A DNA stretch of 43,376 nucleotides from assembly GCA_017448145.1 (NCBI GenBank), contig JAFSMA010000008.1, positions 1-43,376 of the forward strand, in the 5' to 3' direction. Numbering within the stretch: the first letter of the stretch is position 1; each line of letters opens with the position of its first letter. Positions 1 to 9,965 of the stretch are shown in pieces. The position numbers and the translations under genes are program-made. The DNA comes from Oscillospiraceae bacterium. GTDB taxonomy: Bacteria > Bacillota > Clostridia > Oscillospirales > Oscillospiraceae. Under the pieces are notes generated by a model. The model saw nothing but the letters and a program-made list of their open reading frames with translations, made no database searches and was not told the DNA's origin.

Positions 1-22
1 GCCCGAACCACTTGAACTGTTT

Positions 23-790
23 TCATCGCTGGTAATTCCTCAAAAACTGGCGGGTGCGCTCCTCCTTGGGGTCATCCATCACCTGGCGGGCAGGGCCCTC
101 CTCCACGATGACGCCGCCGCTCATAAAGATGACCCGGTCGGCCACCTCCCGGGCGAAGGCCATCTCATGGGTGACGATGACCATGGTCATGTGCTCATCG
201 GCCAGGGCGCGGATGACCTTCAAAATCTCGCCGGTCAGTTCCGGGTCCAGGGCGGAGGTGGGCTCGTCGAAGAAGAGAATCTCCGGGTCCATAGCCAGGG
301 CGCGGGCGATGGCCACCCGCTGCTGCTGGCCGCCGGACAGCTCACAGGGATAGGCGTTGCCCCGGTCGCCCAGACCCATTTTGTCCAGCAGCGCCAGGGC
401 CCGGCGCTCCGCCTCCTCCCTACTGCGGCCCAGCACGTGAATCTGGGCGTCGGTGAGATTTTTCAGCACCGAATAGTGGGGAAACAGGTTAAAATTCTGG
501 AAAACCAGACCGAATTTACCCCGAACCTGTTTCAAGGTGGCCTTGTCGGCATAGACGGCGCGGCCGTTTTCGTCATTCCTGGCCGCGTAGATACCGTCGT
601 AGCAAAGCTCCCCGGCGTCCATGTCGGTCAACAAAGTGGCGCAGCGCAACAGGGTGGATTTGCCGGAGCCGGAAGGGCCGATGATGGCCACCACCTCCCC
701 CTTTTCCACGCTGAGACTGATGTCCTTCAGCACGTGCAGGGTGGCATCGGCAAAGCTCTTTTTGACGTGGGTCAGTTCCATGATTTTCAT
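23..790 (-). CDS. Polar amino-acid ABC importer, ATP-binding subunit
   Basis: ATPase of a polar amino-acid uptake system (GlnQ/ArtP type), acting at the inner face of the membrane. The 255-residue protein has Walker [10 protein letters not shown] near residue 40, a Q-loop in [10 protein letters not shown], the signature LSGGQQQR, Walker [10 protein letters not shown] and an H-loop histidine in VIVTHEM. The FNLFPH stretch after the Q-loop is typical of amino-acid importers. The start at 790 is chosen because GGAGG lies 7 nt upstream, directly after the permease stop. It is the last gene of a binding protein-permease-ATPase operon. The exact amino acid cannot be read from the sequence. The family call is firm. 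Confidence 0.95.
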   Translation of the reverse strand: MKIMELTHVKKSFADATLHVLKDISLSVEKGEVVAIIGPSGSGKSTLLRCATLLTDMDAGELCYDGIYAARNDENGRAVYADKATLKQVRGKFGLVFQNFNLFPHYSVLKNLTDAQIHVLGRSREEAERRALALLDKMGLGDRGNAYPCELSGGQQQRVAIARALAMDPEILFFDEPTSALDPELTGEILKVIRALADEHMTMVIVTHEMAFAREVADRVIFMSGGVIVEEGPARQVMDDPKEERTRQFLRNYQR

Positions 791-802
791 GCCGCTGCCT
801 CC

Positions 803-1450
803 TTATTGATAGTAGTTCAGCCGCTTCTCGATCCTGCCCATGGCGAAGTCCACCACGCCGTTGAACACGTAGTAGAACACGCCCGCCACCAGGAAGGGGG
901 TGAAGCTGGTCTGGGAGTTGGCAATCTGCTTGCCGATGGTGAACATCTCCTGGTAGGACACAGTGAAGGCCATGGAGGTGTCCTTCACCAGCGTCACCAC
1001 CTCGTTGGTGATGCTGGGCAGGATGCGCTTGATGACCTGGGGCAGGATGATGCGGACAAAGGTCTGGAGCCTGGTGTAGCCCAGCACCTCCGCTGCCTCG
1101 TACTGGCCCACAGGGATGGACTCGATGCCGCCGCGATAGATCTCGGCGAAATAGGCGGCATAGTTGATGGCAAAGGCCACTACCACGGGAATCAGCTTGT
1201 TCCGGGCCACCCCGGCGCCGAAGAGATAGTAGGGGCCGTATGTGACGGCCAGCAATTGCAGCATCAGGGGCGTGCCTCGGAGAATGGAGATCACAAACCG
1301 GGTCACGCCTGAGATGATGCGGTTTTTGCTCATGCGCAGCAGCGCCACCACCATGCCCAGGGGCAGGGAGAACAGCAGCGTCAGAAAGAAGATGGCGCAG
1401 GTCTTGCCCAGGCCCTCGGCCATTTTTACGATCATGGTCATCAATGTCAT
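803..1450 (-). CDS. Polar amino-acid ABC importer, permease subunit
   Basis: Membrane channel subunit of the HisM/GlnP family, 215 residues with about five hydrophobic segments. The conserved EAA-type loop is visible around EAAEVLGYTRLQTFVRIILPQ, which contacts the ATPase. The N-terminal part shows the family pattern ending in ISILRGTPLMLQLL. A GAGG sequence 8 nt upstream supports the ATG at 1450. It lies between the binding-protein gene and the ATPase gene. A single permease suggests it works as a homodimer, as in other one-permease systems; this is inference. Confidence 0.95.
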   Translation of the reverse strand: MTLMTMIVKMAEGLGKTCAIFFLTLLFSLPLGMVVALLRMSKNRIISGVTRFVISILRGTPLMLQLLAVTYGPYYLFGAGVARNKLIPVVVAFAINYAAYFAEIYRGGIESIPVGQYEAAEVLGYTRLQTFVRIILPQVIKRILPSITNEVVTLVKDTSMAFTVSYQEMFTIGKQIANSQTSFTPFLVAGVFYYVFNGVVDFAMGRIEKRLNYYQ

Positions 1451-1477
1451 GTGCGTTCCTCACAAAGCAGGACAGCG

Positions 1478-1511
1478 CCTTCCGGGCAGCGCCGCGGCGT
1501 CACCCGGAAGG
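1478..1511 (-). promoter_or_regulatory. Stem-loop between binding-protein and permease genes
   Basis: Perfect 9-bp arms CCTTCCGGG (1478-1486) and CCCGGAAGG (1503-1511) enclose a GC-rich 16-nt loop. There is no U-run, so full termination is unlikely. Such hairpins after binding-protein genes usually stabilise the upstream mRNA or lower expression of the membrane genes. That role is inferred here. Confidence 0.55.
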
Positions 1512-1539
1512 TGTTGTCGGTTTTCAGATGCAGCGTCCC

Positions 1540-2346
1540 TTACTTGTTGAGGAACACCAGGTTGTCGGGGCTGATGTCGGGATATTTGGCGGCGATTTCG
1601 GCATAGGTGCCGTTGCTCACCAGCTCCGCCACGGCGCTCTCGATGGCGTCGCACAGTGCTTTATCACCGCTGCGGAAGGCGATGCCATACTGCTCGGCGC
1701 CCAGGGCCTCGTTGATCACTGTGAAGCCGGGGTTATTCGCAGCGTAGGCGGCCGCCACAGGCAGGTCCACGAACACGGCGTCCACGCTGCCGCCGCCCAA
1801 CTCGGTGAAGCAGCTTAAAAAGCTGTTGCAGATCATCAAATCGTCAAAGGAGGCGGCCAGCTCCGCCAGGTCGCCCATCAGCATGGCCTCGCCGGAGGTA
1901 CCCAGCATGACGGCCACCCGCTTGCCCGCCAGGTCGGCGGAGGAGGTGATGTCGCTGCCCTCCTTCACCAGCAGCACCTGGGTGTTGTCGTAGTAGGGCT
2001 GGGAGATGATGTAGCCCGCTTCCTTCATGCTGTCCAGAATGGTCATGCCGGACCAGACGCAGTCGCACTCACCGGCGTCCAGCTGAATCAGCTTCTCATC
2101 CCAGTTGACAGCGAACACCTGGAGGTCCCAGCCCAGCAATTCACAGGCGGCGGCGCAGACCTCTACGTCAAAGCCGGTGTATTGCCCGTTGTCCCCCAGG
2201 TAGCTGAAGGGGGGATACTCCGGGTCAACGCCCATGGTGAAAGTCACCTTTTCATCGTCAGCGGAAGCAGCATTATTACTGCTGCCGCACCCAGCCAGGC
2301 AGCATACCATGGCAAGAGCCAGCACGAAAGCGAATACTTTTTTCAT
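1540..2346 (-). CDS. Polar amino-acid ABC importer, substrate-binding lipoprotein
   Basis: Family-3 solute-binding protein of 268 residues. It starts with a lipoprotein signal (basic MKK, hydrophobic stretch, lipobox LAGC with Cys20), so it is anchored outside the membrane. The mature protein opens with the typical FTMGVDPEYPPFSYLGDNGQ and GFDVEVC pattern of amino-acid binding proteins. GGAGG about 8 nt upstream supports the ATG at 2346. It is the first and probably most expressed gene of the operon. Ligand specificity is not resolved; glutamine, cystine or arginine types are possible. Confidence 0.92.
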   Translation of the reverse strand: MKKVFAFVLALAMVCCLAGCGSSNNAASADDEKVTFTMGVDPEYPPFSYLGDNGQYTGFDVEVCAAACELLGWDLQVFAVNWDEKLIQLDAGECDCVWSGMTILDSMKEAGYIISQPYYDNTQVLLVKEGSDITSSADLAGKRVAVMLGTSGEAMLMGDLAELAASFDDLMICNSFLSCFTELGGGSVDAVFVDLPVAAAYAANNPGFTVINEALGAEQYGIAFRSGDKALCDAIESAVAELVSNGTYAEIAAKYPDISPDNLVFLNK

Positions 2347-2423
2347 TATCGTAATCCTCCATTAACATCGCGGAATCTGTTGCTTCGATTTATTACGCTA
2401 TTACTTTAACACTTTATCACGCT

Positions 2424-2452
2424 AATGTAAAGATGTGAATATGATGATTCAA
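2424..2452 (-). promoter_or_regulatory. Candidate promoter of the amino-acid importer operon
   Basis: On the minus strand TTGAAT and TACATT are separated by 17 nt, about 80 nt upstream of the binding-protein start. The surrounding stretch is AT-rich compared with the genes. The hexamers are only moderate matches, and TTTACA with TAAAGT slightly downstream is an alternative. Confidence 0.4.
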
Positions 2453-2507
2453 GCCAAAATATAGGGCGTGGAATTGTGGAAGATAGACAAAAGGGAGCGA
2501 CGGGCCT

Positions 2508-2657
2508 ATGGCAAAAAAGTGGCGGCACAGCTCCCTTGGAAAGCGGGGCGGTAGATTTACGGCGAAAACGCGGCGGCGTAATCCCGGCGGCAAGAGGAAA
2601 AGGCAGCGCCGGCGGTTTACGCAGGCGCTGCCGTATCTTGTGCGAGATGGTCTATAA
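2508..2657 (+). CDS. Possible very basic 49-residue protein
   Basis: An ATG-initiated frame encodes 49 residues, very rich in Arg and Lys (for example KTRRRNPGGKRKRQRRR). Its 3' end runs antisense through the RNase P RNA terminator and 3' end. GGGAG lies about 12 nt upstream of the ATG, which is a poor ribosome site, and no clear plus-strand promoter was found. The composition could simply reflect GC-rich antisense sequence. I do not recognise a family. Reported as a weak candidate. Confidence 0.25.
   Translation: MAKKWRHSSLGKRGGRFTAKTRRRNPGGKRKRQRRRFTQALPYLVRDGL
2598..2632 (-). terminator. Intrinsic terminator of RNase P RNA
   Basis: On the minus strand GGCAGCGCC pairs with GGCGCTGCC across a 13-nt loop and is followed by TTTTCC. 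It begins about 10 nt after the mature RNase P RNA 3' end. Confidence 0.8.
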
Positions 2658-2988
2658 GCCGGGTTCTGTCTTGACAGTCATCTATCTAGGCGCACCGTTG
2701 CCGATGCGCTCCAGCCACCTCGGGGACGGCCGGGCCAGCCTGATGTCCCCATAGCGGTGTTGCTCCGGATAGAGTTTACAGCATCGGACTGTCTCCAGCC
2801 GACGGGTGAGCTCTTACCTCGCCTTTCCACCCTTACCCTGCCTTGCGGCAGGGCGGTATCTCTCTGTTGCACTTTTCCTGAAGTCGCCTTCGGCGGGCGT
2901 TACCCGTTATCCTTGCCCTGTGGAGCCCGGACTTTCCTCATGGGCCAGCTTTCGCTTGACCCCCGCGACTGTCCGACCAACTCGCGCC
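2638..2988 (-). ncRNA. rnpB: RNase P RNA, bacterial class A
   Basis: Catalytic RNA of ribonuclease P, which removes the 5' leader of pre-tRNAs. Minus-strand hallmarks are GAGGAAAGTCCGGGCTCC near the 5' end, GCAACAGAGAG, the GGTGGAAAGGCGAGGTAAGAG region, and AGACAGAACCCGGCTTATAG near the 3' end. Terminal helix P1 is visible: GCGAGTTGGTC at the 5' end pairs with GACCATCTCGC at the 3' end with one mismatch, and this sets the boundaries to within a few bases. The length of about 350 nt fits. The promoter and terminator both lie in place. Confidence 0.97.
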
Positions 2989-2992
2989 ACAC

Positions 2993-3021
2993 ATTATAAA
3001 TAAAATGGCGCTCCTTGTCAA
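2993..3021 (-). promoter_or_regulatory. Consensus promoter of RNase P RNA
   Basis: TTGACA (3016-3021) and TATAAT (2993-2998) are perfect sigma-A hexamers with 17-nt spacing. They place the start of transcription at the 5' end of the P1 helix. Confidence 0.92.
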
Positions 3022-3062
3022 CGCGGGATTTTTCTTTCGTCCTCTCCCGCCCCGGATAGCAC

Positions 3063-3106
3063 GATTTGCAAATAGAATGGCATTTCCTGTGATTGATTTG
3101 CAAATC
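3063..3106 (+). promoter_or_regulatory. Twin ATTTGCAAAT palindromes, candidate operator
   Basis: GATTTGCAAAT at 3063-3073 and GATTTGCAAATC at 3095-3106 are copies of one palindrome whose starts are 32 bp apart, about three helix turns. The second overlaps the -35 box of the symporter promoter, so a repressor that binds both is plausible. The regulator is not identified. Confidence 0.5.
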
Positions 3107-3121
3107 ATTCCCGGATATACT
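3093..3121 (+). promoter_or_regulatory. Promoter of the dicarboxylate/amino-acid symporter
   Basis: TTGATT (3093-3098) and TATACT (3116-3121) have 17-nt spacing. An inverted repeat TATGAGCC/GGCTCATA (3128-3135 and 3142-3149) lies at about the transcript start and could be a 5' hairpin or an operator. Confidence 0.7.
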
Positions 3122-3187
3122 GGGGCATATGAGCCAGGGACGGCTCATACCATAGATGTTGTATTCCATTTTGTAGGAGGAAGAGAT

Positions 3188-4441
3188 ATGAACAAGCAAG
3201 ACGTGGTAAAGAATTACCGCTTCCTGGCCATTATGCTGCTGGCCATGGTGCTGGGCTGCGTGGTGGGCTTCGTGGCACCGGCCTTTGCGGGCAGCATCGC
3301 CTTTTTGGGCAAAATCTTCATTAATATGATGTTCTGCGTGGTGGTGCCGCTGGTGTTTGCCTCCATCGCGGGGTCCGTGGCCAACATGGGCTCCCGCAAG
3401 CGGGCCGGTAAAATCTTAGGTACCACTGTGGCCACCTTCGTGGTCACCGGCGCCATCGCCGCCCTTATCATGTTCGTGCTGATGAAGGTTTTTCCCCCGG
3501 TGCTGACCGCGTGGGAGACCGTGCCCAGCGAGGAGATGGGCGACTACGCCTCCATCCCCGACATGATCGTCAACTTCTTCACCGTCAGCGACTTCACCGG
3601 TCTTTTGAGCCGCCGGGCCATGCTGCCCCTTATCGTATTCTCCCTGCTGTTCGGCTTCGCTGTGAATCTCAACGGCGGCGCGGAGACGGTGGTGGCCAAG
3701 TGGCTCACCGACTTGACCAACGTAATGCTGAAGTTCGTGAAGATCATCACCTACTACGCTCCCGTGGCCTTCTTCGCCATCTTTGCTGACCTGGTGGCCT
3801 CCTACGGCTCACAGATCACCGCCGCCTACGGCCGGGCCATGCTGGTGTATTATCCCCTGTGCCTGCTGTACGTGTTCACCGCCTTCCCCCTGTTCGCCCG
3901 TTTCGGCGGCGGCAAGGGCGCGGTGAAGACCATGTTCCGCCACATCGTAAAGCCCGCGGTGGTATCCCTGGGCACCTGCTCGTCTGTGGCCACCATCCCC
4001 ACCAACCTGGAGGAGGCGGAGGCCACCGGCGTCAGCAAGGACGTGGCCGATATGGTGATCCCCCTGGGCGCCACCATGCACATGGACGGCTCCTGCTTCT
4101 CCTGCGTGCTGAAAATCGCCTTCGTGTGGGGCGTGTTCGGCCAGACGCTGACCTGGGATAAGCTGATTCCCATTATCCTGGTGGCGGTGCTGTCCAGCGT
4201 GGGCATGTCCGGCGTTCCCGGCGGCGGCTACATCGGCGAGTATATCATCTGCTCCATCTTCTTCCCCAACCAGATGGAGCTGGCCTTCCCCATCCTGGTG
4301 ATGATCGGCAACCTGGTAGATCCCCCCGCCACCATGATCAACGCCTCCGGCGACTACGTGGTGAGCTATATCGTGTCCCGGTTTGTGGACGGCAAGGACT
4401 GGCTGCAAAAGAAGCTGGCCGCCGAGAAAACCGCGGCGTAA
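3188..4441 (+). CDS. Dicarboxylate/amino acid:cation symporter (DAACS)
   Basis: Sodium- or proton-coupled uptake carrier of the GltP/DctA/SstT family, 417 residues and about eight hydrophobic segments plus re-entrant loops. Family motifs are clear: CSSVATIPTNLEEAE (the serine-rich re-entrant loop), PLGATMHMDGS (cation and substrate site) and MSGVPGGGYIGE. The start at 3188 is set by AGGAGG at 3175-3180. An in-frame upstream start at 3005 would fall inside the rnpB promoter and lacks a ribosome site, so it is rejected. The typical NMDGT motif reads HMDGS here, so the substrate could differ from glutamate or C4-dicarboxylates. Monocistronic, with its own promoter and terminator. Confidence 0.93.
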   Translation: MNKQDVVKNYRFLAIMLLAMVLGCVVGFVAPAFAGSIAFLGKIFINMMFCVVVPLVFASIAGSVANMGSRKRAGKILGTTVATFVVTGAIAALIMFVLMKVFPPVLTAWETVPSEEMGDYASIPDMIVNFFTVSDFTGLLSRRAMLPLIVFSLLFGFAVNLNGGAETVVAKWLTDLTNVMLKFVKIITYYAPVAFFAIFADLVASYGSQITAAYGRAMLVYYPLCLLYVFTAFPLFARFGGGKGAVKTMFRHIVKPAVVSLGTCSSVATIPTNLEEAEATGVSKDVADMVIPLGATMHMDGSCFSCVLKIAFVWGVFGQTLTWDKLIPIILVAVLSSVGMSGVPGGGYIGEYIICSIFFPNQMELAFPILVMIGNLVDPPATMINASGDYVVSYIVSRFVDGKDWLQKKLAAEKTAA

Positions 4442-4457
4442 CCTGAATAGACAACGC

Positions 4458-4487
4458 AAAAGCAGCGGGCGCAAGCCCGCTGCTTTT
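4458..4487. terminator. Bidirectional terminator between symporter and trpS
   Basis: AAAAGCAGCGGGC and GCCCGCTGCTTTT pair perfectly around GCAA, with A and T runs on either side. It can serve both converging genes. Confidence 0.9.
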
Positions 4488-4505
4488 CATTATACTATAA
4501 GGTAA

Positions 4506-5501
4506 TTACCGGCCCACGAAGCCCACCTTGCGGTAGACCTTGGAAAGGGTCTTGCTGGCAAGGTAGGACGCACGCTCCGCGCCGGTGCGGTACACGCTCT
4601 CCAGATACGCCTTGTCGGCCATGATGCGCTCTGACTCCTCCCGGATGGGCCGCAGCAGCTCCACCACCGCCTCGCCCACGGCGGGCTTGAACACGCCGTA
4701 GCCCTGACCGGCGAAATCCTGCTCCGCCTGGTCCATGGTTTTGCCGGTGGCGGCGCAGTAGATGGTCAGCAGATTGGAGATGCCGGGCTTGTTCTCCTTG
4801 TCGAACTTCACCGCCGTCTCGCAGTCGGTGACGGCGCGCTTGAACTTCTTCATGATGACCTCCGGGGCGTCCATCAGATTGACGCAGCCGTCGGGCAGGG
4901 ATTTGCTCATTTTGGTGGTGGGGTCGTCCAGGCTCATGACACGGGCACCCATTTTGGGAATAAACGCCTCGGGCAGGGTGAAGGTGTCGCTGTACACGCC
5001 GTTGAACCGCTGGGCGATGTCACGGGTCAGCTCCACGTGCTGGCGCTGATCCTCCCCCACCGGCACCAGGTCGGCCTGGTACAGCAGAATGTCGGCGGCC
5101 ATCAGCACCGGGTAGGTGAACAGGCCCGCCGTGATGTTGTCGGCGTGCTGCTGGGACTTCATCTTAAACTGGGTCATGCGGCTCAGCTCGCCGAACTGGG
5201 TGTAGCAGCCCAGCACCCACGCCAGCTCCGCGTGCTGGGGCACATGGGACTGGATGAACATGATGTTCTTCTCCGGGTCCAGGCCGCAGGCGATATACTG
5301 GGCCAGCTGGTTGACGCTGCGGCGGCGCAGCAGGGCCGGGTCCTGGCGCACGGTGATGGCGTGCATATCCACGATGCAGTACAGGCAATCGTACTCGTCC
5401 TGCAACGCCACCCAGTTCTTGATGGCGCCCATATAGGAACCCAGCGTCAGCTCGCCGGAGGGCTGAATACCGCTGAATATTCTCTTTTTTCTCTCATCCA
5501 T
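4506..5501 (-). CDS. trpS: Tryptophanyl-tRNA synthetase
   Basis: Class I synthetase of 331 residues that charges tRNA-Trp. The N-terminus has the family HIGH-region pattern IQPSGELTLGSYMGA (residues 12-26), and KMSKS lies near residue 198 in TTKMSKSLPDG. The length is normal for the bacterial enzyme. GAGG upstream of the ATG at 5501 supports the start. It is transcribed alone from a promoter divergent to gltX. The leader is only about 50 nt, so no T-box element fits in front of it. Confidence 0.98.
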   Translation of the reverse strand: MDERKKRIFSGIQPSGELTLGSYMGAIKNWVALQDEYDCLYCIVDMHAITVRQDPALLRRRSVNQLAQYIACGLDPEKNIMFIQSHVPQHAELAWVLGCYTQFGELSRMTQFKMKSQQHADNITAGLFTYPVLMAADILLYQADLVPVGEDQRQHVELTRDIAQRFNGVYSDTFTLPEAFIPKMGARVMSLDDPTTKMSKSLPDGCVNLMDAPEVIMKKFKRAVTDCETAVKFDKENKPGISNLLTIYCAATGKTMDQAEQDFAGQGYGVFKPAVGEAVVELLRPIREESERIMADKAYLESVYRTGAERASYLASKTLSKVYRKVGFVGR

Positions 5502-5557
5502 AGTGAAGGCCTCACTTTCTCCCGCCGGGCCATGGGGCCCAAAACGGCATTTTTGCT

Positions 5558-5586
5558 ATTCTACCATGTTTTCCACCCGATGACAA
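5558..5586 (-). promoter_or_regulatory. Promoter of trpS
   Basis: On the minus strand TTGTCA (5581-5586) and TAGAAT (5558-5563) are 17 nt apart. The transcript would start about 50 nt before the ATG. Confidence 0.7.
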
Positions 5587-5595
5587 GGATAATCA

Positions 5596-5623
5596 TTGAC
5601 TTTTCGGCCCACATCACTATAAT
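5596..5623 (+). promoter_or_regulatory. Promoter of gltX-spoIIM-like operon
   Basis: TTGACT (5596-5601) and TATAAT (5618-5623) with a 16-nt spacer, about 50 nt before the gltX ATG. It is divergent from the trpS promoter. Confidence 0.85.
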
Positions 5624-5671
5624 TATACTGTTATTTTATTGCATTTTCTCAGCAATACAGGAGGAACGACC

Positions 5672-7159
5672 ATGGCTATGGATATGACGTATTTCAATGA
5701 GATGGAGGCCAAGATCCCCCACGGCAAGGTGCGCACCCGCTTTGCCCCCTCCCCCACCGGCTATATGCACGTGGGCAACCTGCGCACGGCGCTGTACACC
5801 TGGCTCATCGCCCGGGCCAATCAGGGCACCTTCATTCTCCGCATTGAGGACACCGACCAGGGCCGCCTGGTGGAGGGCGCCACGGACGTGATCTACCGCA
5901 CCATGGCAGAGTGCGGCCTGAACCACGACGAGGGCCCCGACGTAGGCGGCCCCGTGGCCCCCTACATCCAGTCCCAGCGGCGGGACACCTACGGCAAGTA
6001 CGCCCGGCTGCTGGTGGAAAAGGGCGGGGCCTACTACTGCTTCTGCGAGAAGGCGGAGTCGGAGGAGGACAGCGGCGAGTTTGACCGGGCCGATGACCCC
6101 TGCCGCAGCCTGTCCCCGGAGGAGGCCCAGCGCCGGGTGGACGCCGGGGAGCCCTACGTGATCCGCCAGCGCATCCCCCATGAGGGCACCACCACCTTCC
6201 ACGACGCTATTTTCGGCGACATTACCGTGGAGAACAAGACGCTGGACGACCAGGTGCTGCTGAAACGGGACGGCCTGCCCACCTACAACTTCGCCAACGT
6301 GATCGACGACCACCTGATGGGCATTACCCACGTGGTGCGGGGCAGCGAATATCTCTCCTCCGCTCCCAAGTATAACCTGCTCTATGAGTCCTTCGGCTGG
6401 GAGATTCCCACCTACGTCCACTGCTCCCCTGTGATGCGGGACGCCCAGAACAAGATGAGCAAGCGCCACGGCGACCCCAGCTACGAGGATCTGAAGGAGC
6501 GGGGCTACCTCACCGAGGCCATTTTGAACTACGTGGCCCTGCTGGGCTGGAGCCCCCGGGGCCAGTATGCCGAGGAGGAGATCTTCTCCCTGGAAAAGCT
6601 GGCGGAGATCTTCGACATGACGGGCATCTCCAAGTCCCCCGCCATCTTCGACATCGCCAAGCTGGACCACTTCAACGCCGTCTATCTCCGGGCCATGACC
6701 CCTGAGGCCTTCGCCAAGGTGGCCGAGCCCTACATCCGCCAGAGCGTCAAGGGTGACTTTGACATGGCCGCCATTGCCGGGCTGCTCCAGGCCCGGTGCG
6801 AGAAGCTCACCGACATCCCTGAGAAGGTGGACTTTTTTGACGAGCTGCCGGAGTATGACGTGGAATTCTTCACCAACAAGAAGTCCAAGACCGACAGCGC
6901 CGTGTGTACCGCCATGCTGCAAGCCGCCATCCCCGCCCTGGAGGCCCTGACGCCCTGGAGCCAGGAGGCCATTCACGACGCGCTGGTGGGCCTGGCCGAA
7001 TCCCTGGGGGTGAAGAACGCCACGCTGATGTGGCCCGTGCGCATCGCCGCCGCCGGTAAGCTGGTGACCCCCGGCGGTGCCGTGGAAATCTGCCAGATTC
7101 TGGGCAAGGACGAGACGCTGCGGCGGCTGCGGCTGGGGCTTTCCAAGCTGGAGGCGTGA
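5672..7159 (+). CDS. gltX: Glutamyl-tRNA synthetase
   Basis: Class I synthetase of 495 residues that attaches glutamate to tRNA-Glu; in most Clostridia it also misacylates tRNA-Gln for GatCAB. The HIGH region reads RFAPSPTGYMHVGNLRTAL (about residues 24-42), and the KMSKR loop is at residues 261-265 (KMSKRHGDPSYEDL). The start at 5672 has AGGAGG 7 nt upstream; an earlier in-frame ATG at 5639 has no ribosome site and lies close to the transcript start. The stop overlaps the next start by one base, so translation is probably coupled. Confidence 0.97.
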   Translation: MAMDMTYFNEMEAKIPHGKVRTRFAPSPTGYMHVGNLRTALYTWLIARANQGTFILRIEDTDQGRLVEGATDVIYRTMAECGLNHDEGPDVGGPVAPYIQSQRRDTYGKYARLLVEKGGAYYCFCEKAESEEDSGEFDRADDPCRSLSPEEAQRRVDAGEPYVIRQRIPHEGTTTFHDAIFGDITVENKTLDDQVLLKRDGLPTYNFANVIDDHLMGITHVVRGSEYLSSAPKYNLLYESFGWEIPTYVHCSPVMRDAQNKMSKRHGDPSYEDLKERGYLTEAILNYVALLGWSPRGQYAEEEIFSLEKLAEIFDMTGISKSPAIFDIAKLDHFNAVYLRAMTPEAFAKVAEPYIRQSVKGDFDMAAIAGLLQARCEKLTDIPEKVDFFDELPEYDVEFFTNKKSKTDSAVCTAMLQAAIPALEALTPWSQEAIHDALVGLAESLGVKNATLMWPVRIAAAGKLVTPGGAVEICQILGKDETLRRLRLGLSKLEA

Positions 7160-7773
7160 TGAAAGAACAATTTACCAAGCTGAGGCAGTTTTACCGGGGC
7201 GAATTGAGTTACCATCTGTTCATCGCCACGGTGGCTTTTTGCGTCATCATTGTGCTGACGTTTATTCTGGGCCTGTTGCGCCCCTCCATCGCCGCCAATG
7301 TCATGGAGTTTTTCGCCAACATGGTGAGGGACGCCGGGCTGGTAGACGACGACGGCTCTATCAGCACTGTGGCCATCTTTCTGAACAACATTCGCGCCTT
7401 TCTGGTAACGGCCTGCTACGGCTTTCTCCCCTTTTTGTTTTTGCCTGCCCTGAGTCTGGCCCTCAACGGCGCCATCCTGGGGCTGTTCGCCGCGTTCTAC
7501 GTGAATAACGGCCAGTCCCTACTGGTGTATCTCATGGGCATCCTGCCCCACGGCGTCTTTGAGCTGCCGGCGCTGGTGCTGGCCATGAGCTGCGGCCTGT
7601 ATCTCTGCCGCATCATCACCGACTACGTCCGCTTCAACCGCAAGGGCACCGTGAAGCCCGCCCTGGCCAACATCGCCCGGGTGATGGTGCTGAACGTGCT
7701 GCCGCTGACGGCCATTGCGGCGGTGATCGAGGCAAACGTAACGCCCTTGATTCTGGCCCATTTTATGGGCTAA
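7159..7773 (+). CDS. SpoIIM-family (stage II sporulation protein M) membrane protein
   Basis: Integral membrane protein of 204 residues with several hydrophobic segments. The SpoIIM/DUF95 hallmark is LPHGVFELPALVLAMSCGL, preceded by the small-residue helix ALSLALNGAILGLFAAFY. In Bacillus SpoIIM is part of the DMP complex that drives peptidoglycan remodelling during engulfment; many paralogues have unknown roles, so this copy need not be the sporulation one. The start is the ATG at 7159, sharing its A with the gltX stop; a GTG at 7156 is possible. It is co-transcribed with gltX, which is not an obvious functional partner. Confidence 0.85.
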   Translation: MKEQFTKLRQFYRGELSYHLFIATVAFCVIIVLTFILGLLRPSIAANVMEFFANMVRDAGLVDDDGSISTVAIFLNNIRAFLVTACYGFLPFLFLPALSLALNGAILGLFAAFYVNNGQSLLVYLMGILPHGVFELPALVLAMSCGLYLCRIITDYVRFNRKGTVKPALANIARVMVLNVLPLTAIAAVIEANVTPLILAHFMG

Positions 7774-7816
7774 AACGGCTATTAGCGCCGAAATTTCGGA
7801 AAAGGAGGTATGCGCG

Positions 7817-9919
<2,103 letters not shown>

Positions 9920-9934
9920 TGCCCGGACAAATTG

Positions 9935-9960
9935 AAACGCACCGCGGAAGCGGTGCGTTT
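9935..9960. terminator. Bidirectional terminator after glnN
   Basis: AAACGCACCGC and GCGGTGCGTTT pair around GGAA, followed by TGCTTTT. It serves glnN and the converging YkvI-like gene. Confidence 0.88.
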
Positions 9961-9965
9961 TGCTT

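Noticed and set aside
3005..3187. 61-codon N-terminal extension of the symporter
   Set aside because: It would start inside the rnpB promoter and cover the symporter promoter itself; AGGAGG marks the ATG at 3188.
5502..5671. T-box element for trpS or gltX
   Set aside because: The gap is only 170 nt with two divergent promoters, and no T-box sequence or specifier loop was found.
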